DNA of 39,791 nt from Lachnospiraceae bacterium (GCA_017438775.1 JAFRUR010000058.1:1-39791), one strand, 5' to 3'. Shown: positions 16,567-25,700, numbered from the stretch's first letter. The notes: generated by a model from the sequence alone, not told the origin. Program-made: numbers and translations.

Positions 16567-17412
16567 ATGAAACGAGTACTGACCGTACAGGATATTTCCT
16601 GCCTGGGCAAATGTTCCCTGACCGTCGCCCTCCCCGTGATCTCCGCCATGGGCGTGGAGACCGTGATCCTGCCCACCGCCGTCCTGTCCACCCACACGCT
16701 GTTTCCTGGCTTTACGTACAAGGATCTCAGCGACCAGATCGAGCCCATCACGGCCCACTGGCAGGCGCAGGGCGCCGGCTTTGACGCGATCTACACCGGC
16801 TATCTGGGCACCGTCACGCAGATCGAGCAGATGAAGGATCTCTTCCGGACCTTCAGGACCCCGGACAACCTGATCTTCATCGACCCGGTCATGGCGGACA
16901 ATGGCAAGCTCTACGCGAACTTCGACGAAGCGTACGTCCGCGCCAACGCGGGCCTGTGCGCGCAGGCGGACATCATCGTCCCCAACATCACCGAGGCCTG
17001 CCTGATGACGGAGACCGAATACCGCACGGAATACGACAAGACCTACATCGACACCCTGCTGCACCGTCTCGCCCTCCTGGGCGCGAAGACCGTGGTCCTG
17101 ACCGGCGTCTCCTTCTCCGAGGGGAAGACCGGCGTGGCCGGCCTGGACACATCCTCCGGGGAGACCACCGTCTACCAGAACGACCTGGTGAACGCCTCCT
17201 ACCACGGCACCGGAGACCTGTTCTCCAGCGTCTGCGTGGGCGCCATGATGCGGGGCCGCACCTGGCCGCAGGCCATGCAGCTGGCCGCGGACTACGTTGC
17301 CCTGACCATCCGCGCAACCCTCGAAGACCCGAAGAAGCCGTGGTACGGCGTGAACTTCGAGGAGACCCTGCCGGTGCTGATGGAGATGCTGAAAGAAGAA
17401 ACGAAGGCCTGA
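16567..17412 (+). CDS. pdxK: Pyridoxamine/pyridoxal kinase (PdxY/PdxK family)
   Basis: Phosphorylates pyridoxal, pyridoxamine or pyridoxine with ATP in the vitamin B6 salvage pathway. The 281 residues begin VLTVQDISCLGKCSLT, as in PdxY-type enzymes, and contain TGYLG, DPVMADNGKLY (105-116) and the catalytic loop YHGTGDLFSS with Asp217. Length is typical. The ATG at 16567 follows GAAGG and is the first in-frame start that aligns with the family; the frame is open earlier but GC-rich and without a ribosome site. It is divergent from the MocR regulator and followed by yggS in the same direction, forming a PLP supply and homeostasis unit. The last codons lie within a tandem duplication. Confidence 0.93.
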   Translation: MKRVLTVQDISCLGKCSLTVALPVISAMGVETVILPTAVLSTHTLFPGFTYKDLSDQIEPITAHWQAQGAGFDAIYTGYLGTVTQIEQMKDLFRTFRTPDNLIFIDPVMADNGKLYANFDEAYVRANAGLCAQADIIVPNITEACLMTETEYRTEYDKTYIDTLLHRLALLGAKTVVLTGVSFSEGKTGVAGLDTSSGETTVYQNDLVNASYHGTGDLFSSVCVGAMMRGRTWPQAMQLAADYVALTIRATLEDPKKPWYGVNFEETLPVLMEMLKEETKA

Positions 17413-17521
17413 GACGGATCCCCGCCGGGAATCCCGGCTGCGGGAAACACAGAAAGAGGGAAACAAGGCCTGAGGCTGATCCCCGGCCGAACATGCGCGG
17501 CCGAGGCACGCACAGAAAAAG
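17401..17521 (+). repeat. About 61-bp imperfect tandem duplication between pdxK and yggS
   Basis: AAGGCCTGA, the last two codons and stop of pdxK, occurs at 17404-17412 and again at 17465-17473. In both copies it is followed by a similar GATCCCC-containing stretch, a GC-rich hairpin (CCGGG/CCCGG in copy 1, CGGCCG/CGGCCG in copy 2) and CACAGAAA (17448 and 17511). The period is 61 bp with a 2-bp indel near the end. It fills almost the whole 122-bp gap. Neither hairpin has a T run. Confidence 0.7.
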
Positions 17522-17534
17522 ATCGGAGCGAGAC

Positions 17535-18173
17535 ATGATCGTCAATGAACCGGCCGTGAGGGCCATTCTGGAAGAGGTGCGTCCGGCCCGCCTGGTCGCC
17601 GCCACCAAATACGTCGATGCGGACCAGCTTCCGCTCCTGGAGGCCTGCGGCGTCACCGTATTCGGGGAAAACCGCGTGCAGGCGTTTCTGGACAAGTACG
17701 AAGCCTATCACGGAAACGCGGAGTGGCACTTTATCGGGACCCTGCAGACGAACAAGGTCAAATACATCATCGACAAGGTCTCCCTGATCCATTCCGTGAA
17801 CAGCTATGCGCTGGTGGACGAGATCGAAAAGCGGGCCGCCGCCCACGGTCTCGTCATGGATATCCTCCTGGAGGTCAACATCGCCCACGAGGCCAGCAAG
17901 CAGGGCTTCGACGACGCGCAGATCGAGGAGATGATGGCCTACCTTGCGGACAAGCCCCACGTACACGTCCGGGGCCTCATGATGATGGCGCCCCTGGGCG
18001 AGGAGGCGCGCCCGTGGTTTCACAAAACCCGGGAGCTTTTGGACCGCCTGCAGAAGGAATGGCCGCAGTACGACCTCACAGAACTCTCGATGGGCATGAG
18101 CGAGGACTATCCCGACGCGCTCGCGGAGGGCAGCACGATGGTGCGCATCGGCCGGGCCCTGTTCCAGGACTGA
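17535..18173 (+). CDS. yggS: Pyridoxal phosphate homeostasis protein (YggS/PLPBP family)
   Basis: Binds PLP without known enzymatic activity and keeps free PLP and amino-acid pools balanced. The 212-residue single-domain barrel of the alanine racemase type has VAATKYVDAD with the PLP lysine at 25. It also has FGENRVQAFL, WHFIGTLQTNKVKYI, the GLMMMAPL strand and the phosphate-binding end SMGMSEDYPDAL and STMVRIGRALF. It is slightly shorter than the usual 220-230 residues, with a reduced N-terminal helix. The ATG at 17535 has GGAGCGAG upstream. It follows pdxK by 122 bp and precedes a bidirectional terminator, so it closes the plus-strand unit. Confidence 0.94.
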   Translation: MIVNEPAVRAILEEVRPARLVAATKYVDADQLPLLEACGVTVFGENRVQAFLDKYEAYHGNAEWHFIGTLQTNKVKYIIDKVSLIHSVNSYALVDEIEKRAAAHGLVMDILLEVNIAHEASKQGFDDAQIEEMMAYLADKPHVHVRGLMMMAPLGEEARPWFHKTRELLDRLQKEWPQYDLTELSMGMSEDYPDALAEGSTMVRIGRALFQD

Positions 18174-18195
18174 GCCGCAGAATTCCAAACAACAC

Positions 18196-18230
18196 AAAAA
18201 ACGATCCGGTCTGTTCCCGGATCGTTTTTT
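18196..18230. terminator. Bidirectional terminator between yggS and relA
   Basis: AACGATCCGG and its exact complement form a 10-bp stem with a 7-base loop (18210-18216). Six T follow on the plus strand (to 18230) and six A precede (from 18196), so it works for both converging transcripts. It lies 22 bp after the yggS stop and 16 bp from the relA stop. Confidence 0.92.
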
Positions 18231-18246
18231 CGTTTTCAAAAATGTC

Positions 18247-20466
18247 TTATCCTCTCGTCCGCTTCACGTCCTTCACGCCGTCGATCTGGCGGAGCTTTTC
18301 CGAAACGGCCAGCACCTCGCTGATGCCGGGGACATTAAAGCTCATGGTCACGGTCGCGACGCCCTGCTTGGACACGCGCGATTCCAGGGAGTTGATGTTG
18401 ATCTGCTTCTCCGTCATCACCCTGGCGATATCCACCAGCATGCCGGTGCGGTCCGTGCAGTAGATGGTGATCTCCGTGGAGTAGCCGTCGGAGCTGATGG
18501 CCTGCGCGCCGTCCTGCCACTGGGCCTCGATCAGGCGCCCGCGCTCGTAGGCGGGGAGGGAGAGCATGTTCACGCAGTCGGTCCGGTGGATGGAGATCCC
18601 GCGGCCGCGGGTCACAAAGCCCACGATCTCGTCCCCGGGAACGGGGTTGCAGCAGTGCGAGAAGCGCACGGCCAGGTCGTCGATGCCCTTGACCACGATG
18701 CCGTTCTTGCCGTGCTGGACGGTCACCTTGCCGCGCCCGACTTCGGTCGCCTTGATGATCTCCTCGTCGGTGACCTCACGCTTGTGCTTCTTGTCGTACT
18801 CCTCCTGGAGCTTGTTGACCACCTGGCCCTCGGTCAGGCCGCCGTGGCCGATCGCGGCCAGGATCGCGTCCCAGTCGCGGAAGCCGTATTTTTTTAAGAC
18901 CTTCGCCTGGAACTCCGGTCTGGAGATGTCCGAGAGGACGATGCCCTTGCTCTTCGCGTAGGCCGCCACGGCGTCCTTGCCGCGGGAGATATTCTCTTCC
19001 TTGTACTGGCTCTTGAACCACTGGTTGATCTTGTTGCGCGCCTGGGTGCTGCGCACCACATTCAGCCAGTCGCGGCTCGGCCCCTTGGAGTTCTGCGAGG
19101 TGATGATCTCCACGCGGTCGCCGTTCTGGATCCGGTAGTCGATCGGGACCAGCTTTTCGTTGACGCGGGCGCCCACCATGCGGTTGCCCACCGCGCTGTG
19201 CACGCTGTAGGCGAAGTCCACGGGGGTGGACCCGGCCGGCAGGCTCTTGACGTCGCCGGTGGGCGTGAAGCAGTACACGTTTTCCGAGAACAGATCCAGG
19301 TCGTTCTTGATGGAACTCATGAACTCCTGGTTGTCGGACATGTCCCTCTGCCACTCGAGAATCTGGCGCAGCCAGGCGAGCTTCTCTTCCTCGCTGTCGG
19401 TGCCGGTGCGCCCCTCCTTGTACTTCCAGTGCGCCGCGATACCGTATTCAGCGGTGCGGTGCATGTCGTACGTGCGGATCTGGATCTCGAAGGGCTCGCC
19501 CGTACCGGAGATCACGGTGGTGTGAAGGCTCTGGTACATGTTGGGCTTGGGCATCGCGATGTAGTCTTTGAACCGCCCCGGGATGGGCTTGTACATCTCG
19601 TGGATGGTGCCCAGCGCGGCGTAGCAGTCCTTCACGGTATCCACGAGGATGCGGACCGCGAACAGGTCGTAGATCTGGTCCAGCGTCTTGTGCTGGTTGA
19701 CCATCTTCTTGTAGATGCTGAAGAAATGCTTGACGCGGCCGACCACCTTGCAGGAGATCTCCGCGGTGTGCATGTGGTCCTCGACCTCTTTGGTGATCCG
19801 CTCGACAAAGACCTCGCGGTCCGCCATGCGGCGCTCCACCTGCTCGGACAGGTCCTTGTAGACCTCCGGCTCCAGGATGCGCAGGGACAGATCGTCCAGT
19901 TCCACCTTGATTTTGCTGATACCGAGGCGGTGGGCGATGGGTGAATAAATGTCCATCGTCTCGCGCGCCTTCTCGATCTGCTTTTCCGGAGACCAGTACT
20001 CCGCGGTGCGCATGTTGTGCAGACGATCGGCCAGCTTGATGATGATCACGCGGATGTCGCGCGCCATGGCCAGGAACATCTTGCGCAGGTTCTCGGCCTG
20101 GACCTCGACCTTGTCCTTCTCCCAGCTGATCTGTGTCAGCTTGGTGACGCCGTCCACCAGGGCGGCCACCTCGTCGCCGAACTCCCTCCGGACGTCGTCC
20201 AGGCTGATGCGCGTGTCCTCCACGACGTCGTGAAGCAGACCCGCGACGATGGTCTCCTTGTCCATCTCCAGTTCGGCCAGGATCTGGGCCACCATCAGCG
20301 GGTGCGCGATATACGGCTCGCCGGAGCGGCGCTTCTGATCCGCGTGCGCCTCCTCCGCCAGCCGGAAGGCTTTCTCTATTTGTGAAACGTCGTCCGACGG
20401 GTGATAGCGCCGGACGCGCTCGATGAGCCCGTCAAAGAGCTCCTGCGGCGTTTTCCACTGTTCCAT
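18247..20466 (-). CDS. relA: Bifunctional (p)ppGpp synthetase/hydrolase (Rel/SpoT family)
   Basis: Makes and degrades the stringent-response alarmone (p)ppGpp. The 739 residues contain an HD hydrolase domain (about 35-190) with HDVVEDT at 79-85 intact, so hydrolase activity is expected. The synthetase domain (about 230-350) has KDYIAMPKPNMYQSLHTTV. A TGS domain (about 400-465) carries CFTPTGDVKSLP, a zinc-finger-like region has FSHCCNPVPGD, and a C-terminal ACT domain (about 665-739) closes the protein. Domain order and length match the long Firmicute Rel. The ATG at 20466 has GGAGGAAAAG upstream. It has its own promoter and ends at a bidirectional terminator. The usual neighbour dtd is not present. 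Confidence 0.96.
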   Translation of the reverse strand: MEQWKTPQELFDGLIERVRRYHPSDDVSQIEKAFRLAEEAHADQKRRSGEPYIAHPLMVAQILAELEMDKETIVAGLLHDVVEDTRISLDDVRREFGDEVAALVDGVTKLTQISWEKDKVEVQAENLRKMFLAMARDIRVIIIKLADRLHNMRTAEYWSPEKQIEKARETMDIYSPIAHRLGISKIKVELDDLSLRILEPEVYKDLSEQVERRMADREVFVERITKEVEDHMHTAEISCKVVGRVKHFFSIYKKMVNQHKTLDQIYDLFAVRILVDTVKDCYAALGTIHEMYKPIPGRFKDYIAMPKPNMYQSLHTTVISGTGEPFEIQIRTYDMHRTAEYGIAAHWKYKEGRTGTDSEEEKLAWLRQILEWQRDMSDNQEFMSSIKNDLDLFSENVYCFTPTGDVKSLPAGSTPVDFAYSVHSAVGNRMVGARVNEKLVPIDYRIQNGDRVEIITSQNSKGPSRDWLNVVRSTQARNKINQWFKSQYKEENISRGKDAVAAYAKSKGIVLSDISRPEFQAKVLKKYGFRDWDAILAAIGHGGLTEGQVVNKLQEEYDKKHKREVTDEEIIKATEVGRGKVTVQHGKNGIVVKGIDDLAVRFSHCCNPVPGDEIVGFVTRGRGISIHRTDCVNMLSLPAYERGRLIEAQWQDGAQAISSDGYSTEITIYCTDRTGMLVDIARVMTEKQININSLESRVSKQGVATVTMSFNVPGISEVLAVSEKLRQIDGVKDVKRTRG

Positions 20467-20517
20467 CGCTTTTCCTCCGGAACGGATTCTACCCCATGAT
20501 AAGTTTTTGATTCTAAT

Positions 20518-20546
20518 ATTATATAGACCAATGGTAAAAAAAGCAA
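20518..20546 (-). promoter_or_regulatory. Predicted promoter of relA
   Basis: Minus-strand TTGCTT (20541-20546) and a perfect TATAAT (20518-20523) are 17 bp apart. The leader to the ATG is about 45 bases. The -35 box begins directly after the terminator of the rhamnosidase gene. Confidence 0.7.
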
Positions 20547-20548
20547 GG

Positions 20549-20578
20549 AAAAAGCCCCGCCGCATCTGCGGCAGGGCT
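20549..20578 (-). terminator. Terminator of the glycoside-use operon
   Basis: Minus-strand AGCCCTGCCGC pairs with GCGGCGGGGCT (11 pairs, one G-T, 4-base loop), followed by TTTTTCC and a second T run. It lies 54 bp after the rhamnosidase stop. An 8-bp inverted repeat GTGCCGGA/TCCGGCAC (20583-20620) precedes it. Confidence 0.85.
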
Positions 20579-20631
20579 GAATGTGCCGGAGGGAAACAGG
20601 GCAGTCAGATGATCCGGCACCCGGTCGAAAA

Positions 20632-23175
20632 TCACGCCTCATGAAAAACATGCTCTCCCGGACCCACGGTCTCTCTCGTGCCCCCGGGCAGGACCACGTC
20701 CGCGGTGCAGTTCGCGGGGACGGTCACGGTGCAGACGGTCTCCCCATCCCTCTTCTCCCAGCCGCTCTCCACCACGCCGAACACGCTGTTGTATCGCGCC
20801 TTCGCGTAAGTAAAGGTCCCGCCGGGCAGGGGTGCAATGGCAAAGCGGTTTTCTCCGGCAACGCGGATGCCGCATATGCCCTCAAACAGCCACTGGACCA
20901 CGGCGCCCTTGGAGTAGTGATTCAGGCTCGCGACCTCGCCCTGGGAGGCCGGTCCCTCCCAGCTCTCCCAGATGGTCGTCGCACCGTTTTTGGGCATGGA
21001 GAGCCATCCGGGGATCTCTTCGTTTTCCAGAAGCCGGTAGGCCGCGTCCGGATCATACGAAGACAGGACGTCCAGAATCAGGGGCGTGGACAAGAAGCCC
21101 GTGCCCAGTCTCCAGCCGTAATTCTCCAGAGCCCGAATCAGGCGCTCCTTCGCAAAGGCGGCCTGCTCTTCGGTCAGAAGGCCGAGAGCCAGGGGACGAA
21201 CCAGCTGAGCCTGACGGTCCGTATTCAGGCCGTATTTTCCGCCGGAGACCAGCTCCTGATAGGTCTTTTTGCAGCCCTCGGACGTTTTCGCAAATTCCGC
21301 CGCGTCCTCCGGATGATCCAGGTGCAGGGCGATCTCGCTCATCAAACCCAGAACATAGGCCGTATAGGCCGTGGAGACCTCCGGATGCGGGGCCACGAAA
21401 TCCTGCCACCGGAAACCGCCGTCCACGTCCACGGGCTCGGCCCACTCGCCGTAGCTCTGGCCGGTATTCACCAGATACTTTTGCGCCTCTTTGGAGAGCC
21501 TGATGTGCTCCGCAAAAGGAAACATGGTCTTTCCGCAGCGCCGTTCCATGAAACGGGCGTACTTTGCCATGCCATCATAAAACTCACGCAGAAGGCTGTC
21601 ATCGCCGAAGAGTTTCCAGAAGCGGTACGGGATCAGGACCCCCACATCAGACCAGCCCACGGACCCGTTCATGGTGCGCATGTAGAAGTCCGCGCCGCCC
21701 TCCGGGGCGATGTGCGGAAGTCTGCCGCTCTTTTCCTGCCAGTCGAACACGTCGTGCATGTACTTGCGGGAGAAAGCCGCGAAATCAAAGAGGATTCCCG
21801 CGCTCTCAAAAAAGATCTGCGCGTCACCGGTCCAGCCGTGGCGCTCGCGGGTCGGGCAGTCGGTCGGGATGTCCAGATGGTTGCCTTTAGCAGACCAGAC
21901 TGTGGCGTCAAAGAATTTGTTCAGGAGTTCCCCTGAACTCGTGAACCACCCGGTCTGCTCCAGGTCGGAATAGACCGCGACGGCCGTGAAGTCTTCCGGA
22001 ACAAAAGGCACGTCGGTCTCCACCAGCGCATACTGAAAACCAAAGACAGCAAACGCGGTCTTATACTCGTTCTGCCCCTCCCTGCAGAAGTATTCCACCT
22101 GCTGCAGGGGAGAAATATGCCCGTTTCGCTCGGTCTGGATGTTCTTCTGAGTGAACTCACCGTCCGCGCCCACCAGCTCGCCCATACGCAGGAAGATCCG
22201 CTGTCCCTCATGGGCGTTCAGCTTAAAGGAGATCCAGCCGGCGATGTTCTGTCCGAAGTCCAGCACTTTCCTGCCGGAAGGCGTGACGATAAGTGTGGGC
22301 GAGAATCTCTCATGCTCCGTGACCGGGACGTTGTTGGAAGCGGCGGGAACGACGGGGTGCTTCGTGACTTTCGCTTTCCTGTCGTATGAAGGCGTGCGGA
22401 AGGCTTCCACGATCTCTCCGTCCTGGTTGTCCGCGAAGCGGACGGGACCGTCATTGGACCAATCCCAGCGCCCGTCCGTCACGAGGCGGCGCTTCTCCCC
22501 ATCCGCGTAAACGACTTCCAGCTGGGCAAGGAATTTGGTCTCGGTGCCGTACTGGCTGCGGATGCCCATCGCACCACAGGAGCCCCGGTACCAGCCGTCG
22601 GCCAGCTGCACCGTCAGCTCGTTCTCACCCTCGTGAAGCATGCCGGTCACATCATAGGTCTGGTACTGGACGCGCTTCCGATAATCCGTGTGGCCCGGAG
22701 CCATGCAGAAGTTCCCGACCTTCTCCCCGCCCAGACGCGCCTCGTACAGGCCGCACGCGGTGATGTAGAGCCGGGCCTTCGACACCTCTTTTTTGACCGT
22801 GAACCTCCTGCGAAAGCAGTCTGCGGGACAGCGGTCCTTTTTATTCACATGATAGTTCCCGGTGATCCATTCAGCCTTCCAGTCGGAGGGCCTTAGGAGC
22901 CCCATCTCGAAGTGGGCCTCGTTCCACTCCCCGGGCACACCGTTCTCGTCCCAGAGGCGGACTTTCCAGACCACCTCTTCGCGGCTCACCAGTTCCAGAG
23001 GGTAGACCGCATACATGGAAGAGGACTCCGTCTTCCCGCTGTCCCAGCCCTGCGTGACGATCTGATACGCCGTCTGGCGCAGACCGCCTTCGCAGTTCCA
23101 CTGAAGGCGCGGAGCCTGCATGTCGATCCCCATGGGGTCCTTCAGGTATTCACAACGCAGACGAATCGCTCTCAT
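20632..23175 (-). CDS. GH78 alpha-L-rhamnosidase
   Basis: Removes terminal alpha-L-rhamnose from glycosides such as rutinosides. The 847 residues show the GH78 domain series: N-terminal beta domains (about 1-240, with WKAEWI and DGWYRG), a concanavalin-like domain with LDFGQNIAGW (305-314), the (alpha/alpha)6 catalytic barrel with DCPTRERHGWTGDAQ (general-acid candidate Glu444), and TIWESWEGP and SLNHYSKGAV in the second half, where the base lies. A C-terminal beta domain ends the protein. There is no signal peptide or membrane segment, so it acts in the cytoplasm. The ATG at 23175 has GGAGGGAT upstream. It is last in the operon after the symporter and the GH3 gene. Specificity (1,2 or 1,6 linkage) cannot be read. 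Confidence 0.93.
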   Translation of the reverse strand: MRAIRLRCEYLKDPMGIDMQAPRLQWNCEGGLRQTAYQIVTQGWDSGKTESSSMYAVYPLELVSREEVVWKVRLWDENGVPGEWNEAHFEMGLLRPSDWKAEWITGNYHVNKKDRCPADCFRRRFTVKKEVSKARLYITACGLYEARLGGEKVGNFCMAPGHTDYRKRVQYQTYDVTGMLHEGENELTVQLADGWYRGSCGAMGIRSQYGTETKFLAQLEVVYADGEKRRLVTDGRWDWSNDGPVRFADNQDGEIVEAFRTPSYDRKAKVTKHPVVPAASNNVPVTEHERFSPTLIVTPSGRKVLDFGQNIAGWISFKLNAHEGQRIFLRMGELVGADGEFTQKNIQTERNGHISPLQQVEYFCREGQNEYKTAFAVFGFQYALVETDVPFVPEDFTAVAVYSDLEQTGWFTSSGELLNKFFDATVWSAKGNHLDIPTDCPTRERHGWTGDAQIFFESAGILFDFAAFSRKYMHDVFDWQEKSGRLPHIAPEGGADFYMRTMNGSVGWSDVGVLIPYRFWKLFGDDSLLREFYDGMAKYARFMERRCGKTMFPFAEHIRLSKEAQKYLVNTGQSYGEWAEPVDVDGGFRWQDFVAPHPEVSTAYTAYVLGLMSEIALHLDHPEDAAEFAKTSEGCKKTYQELVSGGKYGLNTDRQAQLVRPLALGLLTEEQAAFAKERLIRALENYGWRLGTGFLSTPLILDVLSSYDPDAAYRLLENEEIPGWLSMPKNGATTIWESWEGPASQGEVASLNHYSKGAVVQWLFEGICGIRVAGENRFAIAPLPGGTFTYAKARYNSVFGVVESGWEKRDGETVCTVTVPANCTADVVLPGGTRETVGPGEHVFHEA

Positions 23176-23194
23176 TTCAAATCCCTCCGGAATT

Positions 23195-23224
23195 CCGCCG
23201 TGGCAGATATGTCCCGCACGGCGG
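23195..23224 (-). other. Intercistronic hairpin just upstream of the rhamnosidase ribosome site
   Basis: On the minus strand CCGCCGTG pairs with CACGGCGG around a 14-base loop. It ends a few bases before the GGAGGG ribosome site of the GH78 gene. There is no T run. It could stabilise the mRNA or tune translation relative to the GH3 gene 88 bp upstream. Confidence 0.4.
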
Positions 23225-23263
23225 CTCTTTCTGATCGGTTCAGAACTGTTTCTTCTCAGAATC

Positions 23264-25687
23264 TCAGTTCTTCTTCGCCAGCCTGCGCGCCATCAGGACC
23301 ACGCGGGTCGCGTTCGCCTCCAGCTGCGCGCGGGAGACCGTCCCGTCCCCGATGCCCTTCATCAGCTGCTCATAGTCGCCCTTTCCGCCCGGCATGGTGA
23401 TGTCTCCGCCCGCGGCCGCGGTGCGCGCGGCGTTCGGGCCGGCGTACTTGTTCTTCTTTCCGTACATCACACCGATGATCCAGTCGGTCATCACGATACC
23501 CTCAAAACCGAACTCCGCGCGCAGGATGTCTTCGATCAGGCCGCGGTGTTCCGAGGTATGCACGCCGTTCAGCAGGTTGTAGGACGTCATCACGGCATGG
23601 GGCTGGCTCTCGCGCACGGCGATGCCGAAGCCGCGCAGGTAGATCTCGCGCATGGCGCACTCGCTCACCTGACTGTTCGAATTATAGCGGTTGGTCTCCT
23701 GATTGTTGCCCGCGAAATGCTTGACCGTCGTGCCGCAGCCGGGATGTTTCTGCACGCCGCGGGTGATCGCGGCGGCCATCTTTCCGGCGATCAGGGGATC
23801 TTCGGAGAAGTACTCGAAGTTGCGGCCGCAGCGGATGTCGCGGTGGATGTTGAGAGCCGGCGCGAGCCACAGATGCACGCCGAAGCGCACCATCTCGTCC
23901 CCCACCAGATCGCCGCAGGTCTCGGCCGCCTCGACGTCCCAGCTCTGTGCGATGGCCGTGCTGATCGGGATGGCCGTGCAGTACTGCTCGTGCAGCTCGC
24001 CTTTGGGTATCTTGCGGCCCATGGCCTTCATGGCAAGGGCCGCCGGCGCAGGCATCAGGTCCATCATGCTCTCCGGCATACCGCCTCCGATGCTGTGGAT
24101 CTTTCCCTTTTCATCCATGACGTACTCGCGGGAAAGACGAAGGCCCGCCGGGCCGTCCGCCATCACCAGGACCGGGACGCCCTTGTCCTTCAGAACACCG
24201 GCAGTCTCGCCCGCGGCTCCCGCCACGGACTTTGAGGCATTTCCGATCACGCTGGCGATGCCGCCCTTCGGATCAAAGGCACCGATGCCGAACAGGGCCA
24301 GGGTCTTGTCGCTCCACTTCGCGACCTGAGGGTCGATACAGGCCGGGACATCATAGATGGTCTCTTCCTTCTGCATGGAAGAAGCGTTTACAGTAAGTAC
24401 CGGAATCCCCACCGCGACCTCGGAGACCGCGTAGACAACGGGTTTCCAGTCCTCGAAATCGGGCTGTCCCAGGCAGTTCCTTCCGGTGCGCACCACGGCG
24501 CCCTCGGCGAGGCGCAGGACGGCCGCGGGTGCGGTGTCCGCGGAGGATGTGCCCACGCGCAGGACATAGTCTCCGGCCTCCAGGATCCAGGAGGCAGTCT
24601 CCGCGTCGTAGGAAGCAAGATCCCTGAGATCAAAAGTCAGAGTCACGGTTTCTTCTTCTCCGGGAGCAAGTTCTCTGCTCTTCGCGAACGCAGCCAGTGT
24701 CTGATACGGCTGGTCCAGCTTTCCCTGCGGCACGGAGACGTAGGCCTGCACCACCTCACGGCCGGCGAAGCTCCCGGTGTTTCTCACCAGGGCGCGCACG
24801 GTCACGGCTCCGGCTGCCTCCGACGCGCCCAGGGTGCGCACCTCAAAAGTGGTGTAGCCAAGTCCGAATCCGAAGGGGAAAAGAGGAGGCTTGCCCACCG
24901 TGTCGAAATAGCGGTAACCCACATAGATTCCCTCGTTGTAGCGGGTGTCGTCCCTGTCGCCGAAATCTCCCACGGTGGGGTAATCCGCCCAGGCGCTCCA
25001 GGTGGTGGCGAGCTTTCCGGCGGGATAACTCCTGCCGAGCACGATGTCCGCGAGGATGTGGCCGGTCTCCGCCCCCAGCTGGGAGAGCAGCAGGATGTTG
25101 CTCACGTCAGCCACGGGGGAGAGATCCACCACGCCGCCCACGTTGAGCACCAGAAGAAAATTGTCGTACTTCTCATCCAGACGGCGGATATCGCGCTTCT
25201 CCGTCTCGGTCAGGATAATATCTCCCGGAAGAGCGGTGCGGTCGGAGCCCTCGCCGGAAATACGGGACAGCACGTAGATTGCGGTGTCGCCCTCGCCGTC
25301 CAGCGGGAGCCTGTAGTCGGGTTCCGGCATCACGGCGCCCATGTTCTCCAGAATGGCCAAGGTATGGTGCTCGCGTGCCTTGCGCTTGAGCTCGCGGATG
25401 AAGGCCTCCTTCGCGGCGATGCGCACATCCTCGTACGCGTCCAGCCAGGCCTTCGTGGTCACAATAAAGCCCGCGGCCTCCAGGCCTTCCTCGATGCTGG
25501 TGACGCGTCGGGTGTTCACCTCGCCGGAGCCGGTGCCTCCGCGCACGGTGCGGCGCGCGCCGCTGCCGTAGAGGGCCAGCTTTCCGGGTGCGCTCAAAGG
25601 GAAGCCCCCGTCGTTTTTCAGCAGCACGGTGCATTCCGCGCCGATTCTTCGCACAAGTTCGCTGTGTTCTTTTTCATAGGCGTTCAT
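23264..25687 (-). CDS. GH3 beta-glucosidase-type glycosidase with permuted domain order
   Basis: Predicted cytoplasmic beta-glycosidase, probably a beta-glucosidase. The 807 residues carry the usual GH3 parts in reversed order. First is the C-terminal-type alpha/beta sandwich domain (about 1-270, ECTVLLKNDGGFPL, LVLNVGGVVDLS). Next is a fibronectin-III-like domain (about 285-400, EVVQAYVSVP, YVLRVG). The TIM-barrel domain comes last (about 450-800) with FVKHFAGNNQ-like VKHFAGNNQE and the nucleophile Asp735 in IVMTDWIIG. This order is known from some Ruminococcus and Butyrivibrio beta-glucosidases. No signal peptide is present. The ATG at 25687 has GGAGGATC upstream. It follows the symporter by 13 bp. 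Confidence 0.92.
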   Translation of the reverse strand: MNAYEKEHSELVRRIGAECTVLLKNDGGFPLSAPGKLALYGSGARRTVRGGTGSGEVNTRRVTSIEEGLEAAGFIVTTKAWLDAYEDVRIAAKEAFIRELKRKAREHHTLAILENMGAVMPEPDYRLPLDGEGDTAIYVLSRISGEGSDRTALPGDIILTETEKRDIRRLDEKYDNFLLVLNVGGVVDLSPVADVSNILLLSQLGAETGHILADIVLGRSYPAGKLATTWSAWADYPTVGDFGDRDDTRYNEGIYVGYRYFDTVGKPPLFPFGFGLGYTTFEVRTLGASEAAGAVTVRALVRNTGSFAGREVVQAYVSVPQGKLDQPYQTLAAFAKSRELAPGEEETVTLTFDLRDLASYDAETASWILEAGDYVLRVGTSSADTAPAAVLRLAEGAVVRTGRNCLGQPDFEDWKPVVYAVSEVAVGIPVLTVNASSMQKEETIYDVPACIDPQVAKWSDKTLALFGIGAFDPKGGIASVIGNASKSVAGAAGETAGVLKDKGVPVLVMADGPAGLRLSREYVMDEKGKIHSIGGGMPESMMDLMPAPAALAMKAMGRKIPKGELHEQYCTAIPISTAIAQSWDVEAAETCGDLVGDEMVRFGVHLWLAPALNIHRDIRCGRNFEYFSEDPLIAGKMAAAITRGVQKHPGCGTTVKHFAGNNQETNRYNSNSQVSECAMREIYLRGFGIAVRESQPHAVMTSYNLLNGVHTSEHRGLIEDILRAEFGFEGIVMTDWIIGVMYGKKNKYAGPNAARTAAAGGDITMPGGKGDYEQLMKGIGDGTVSRAQLEANATRVVLMARRLAKKN

Positions 25688-25700
25688 GTCCGATCCTCCG

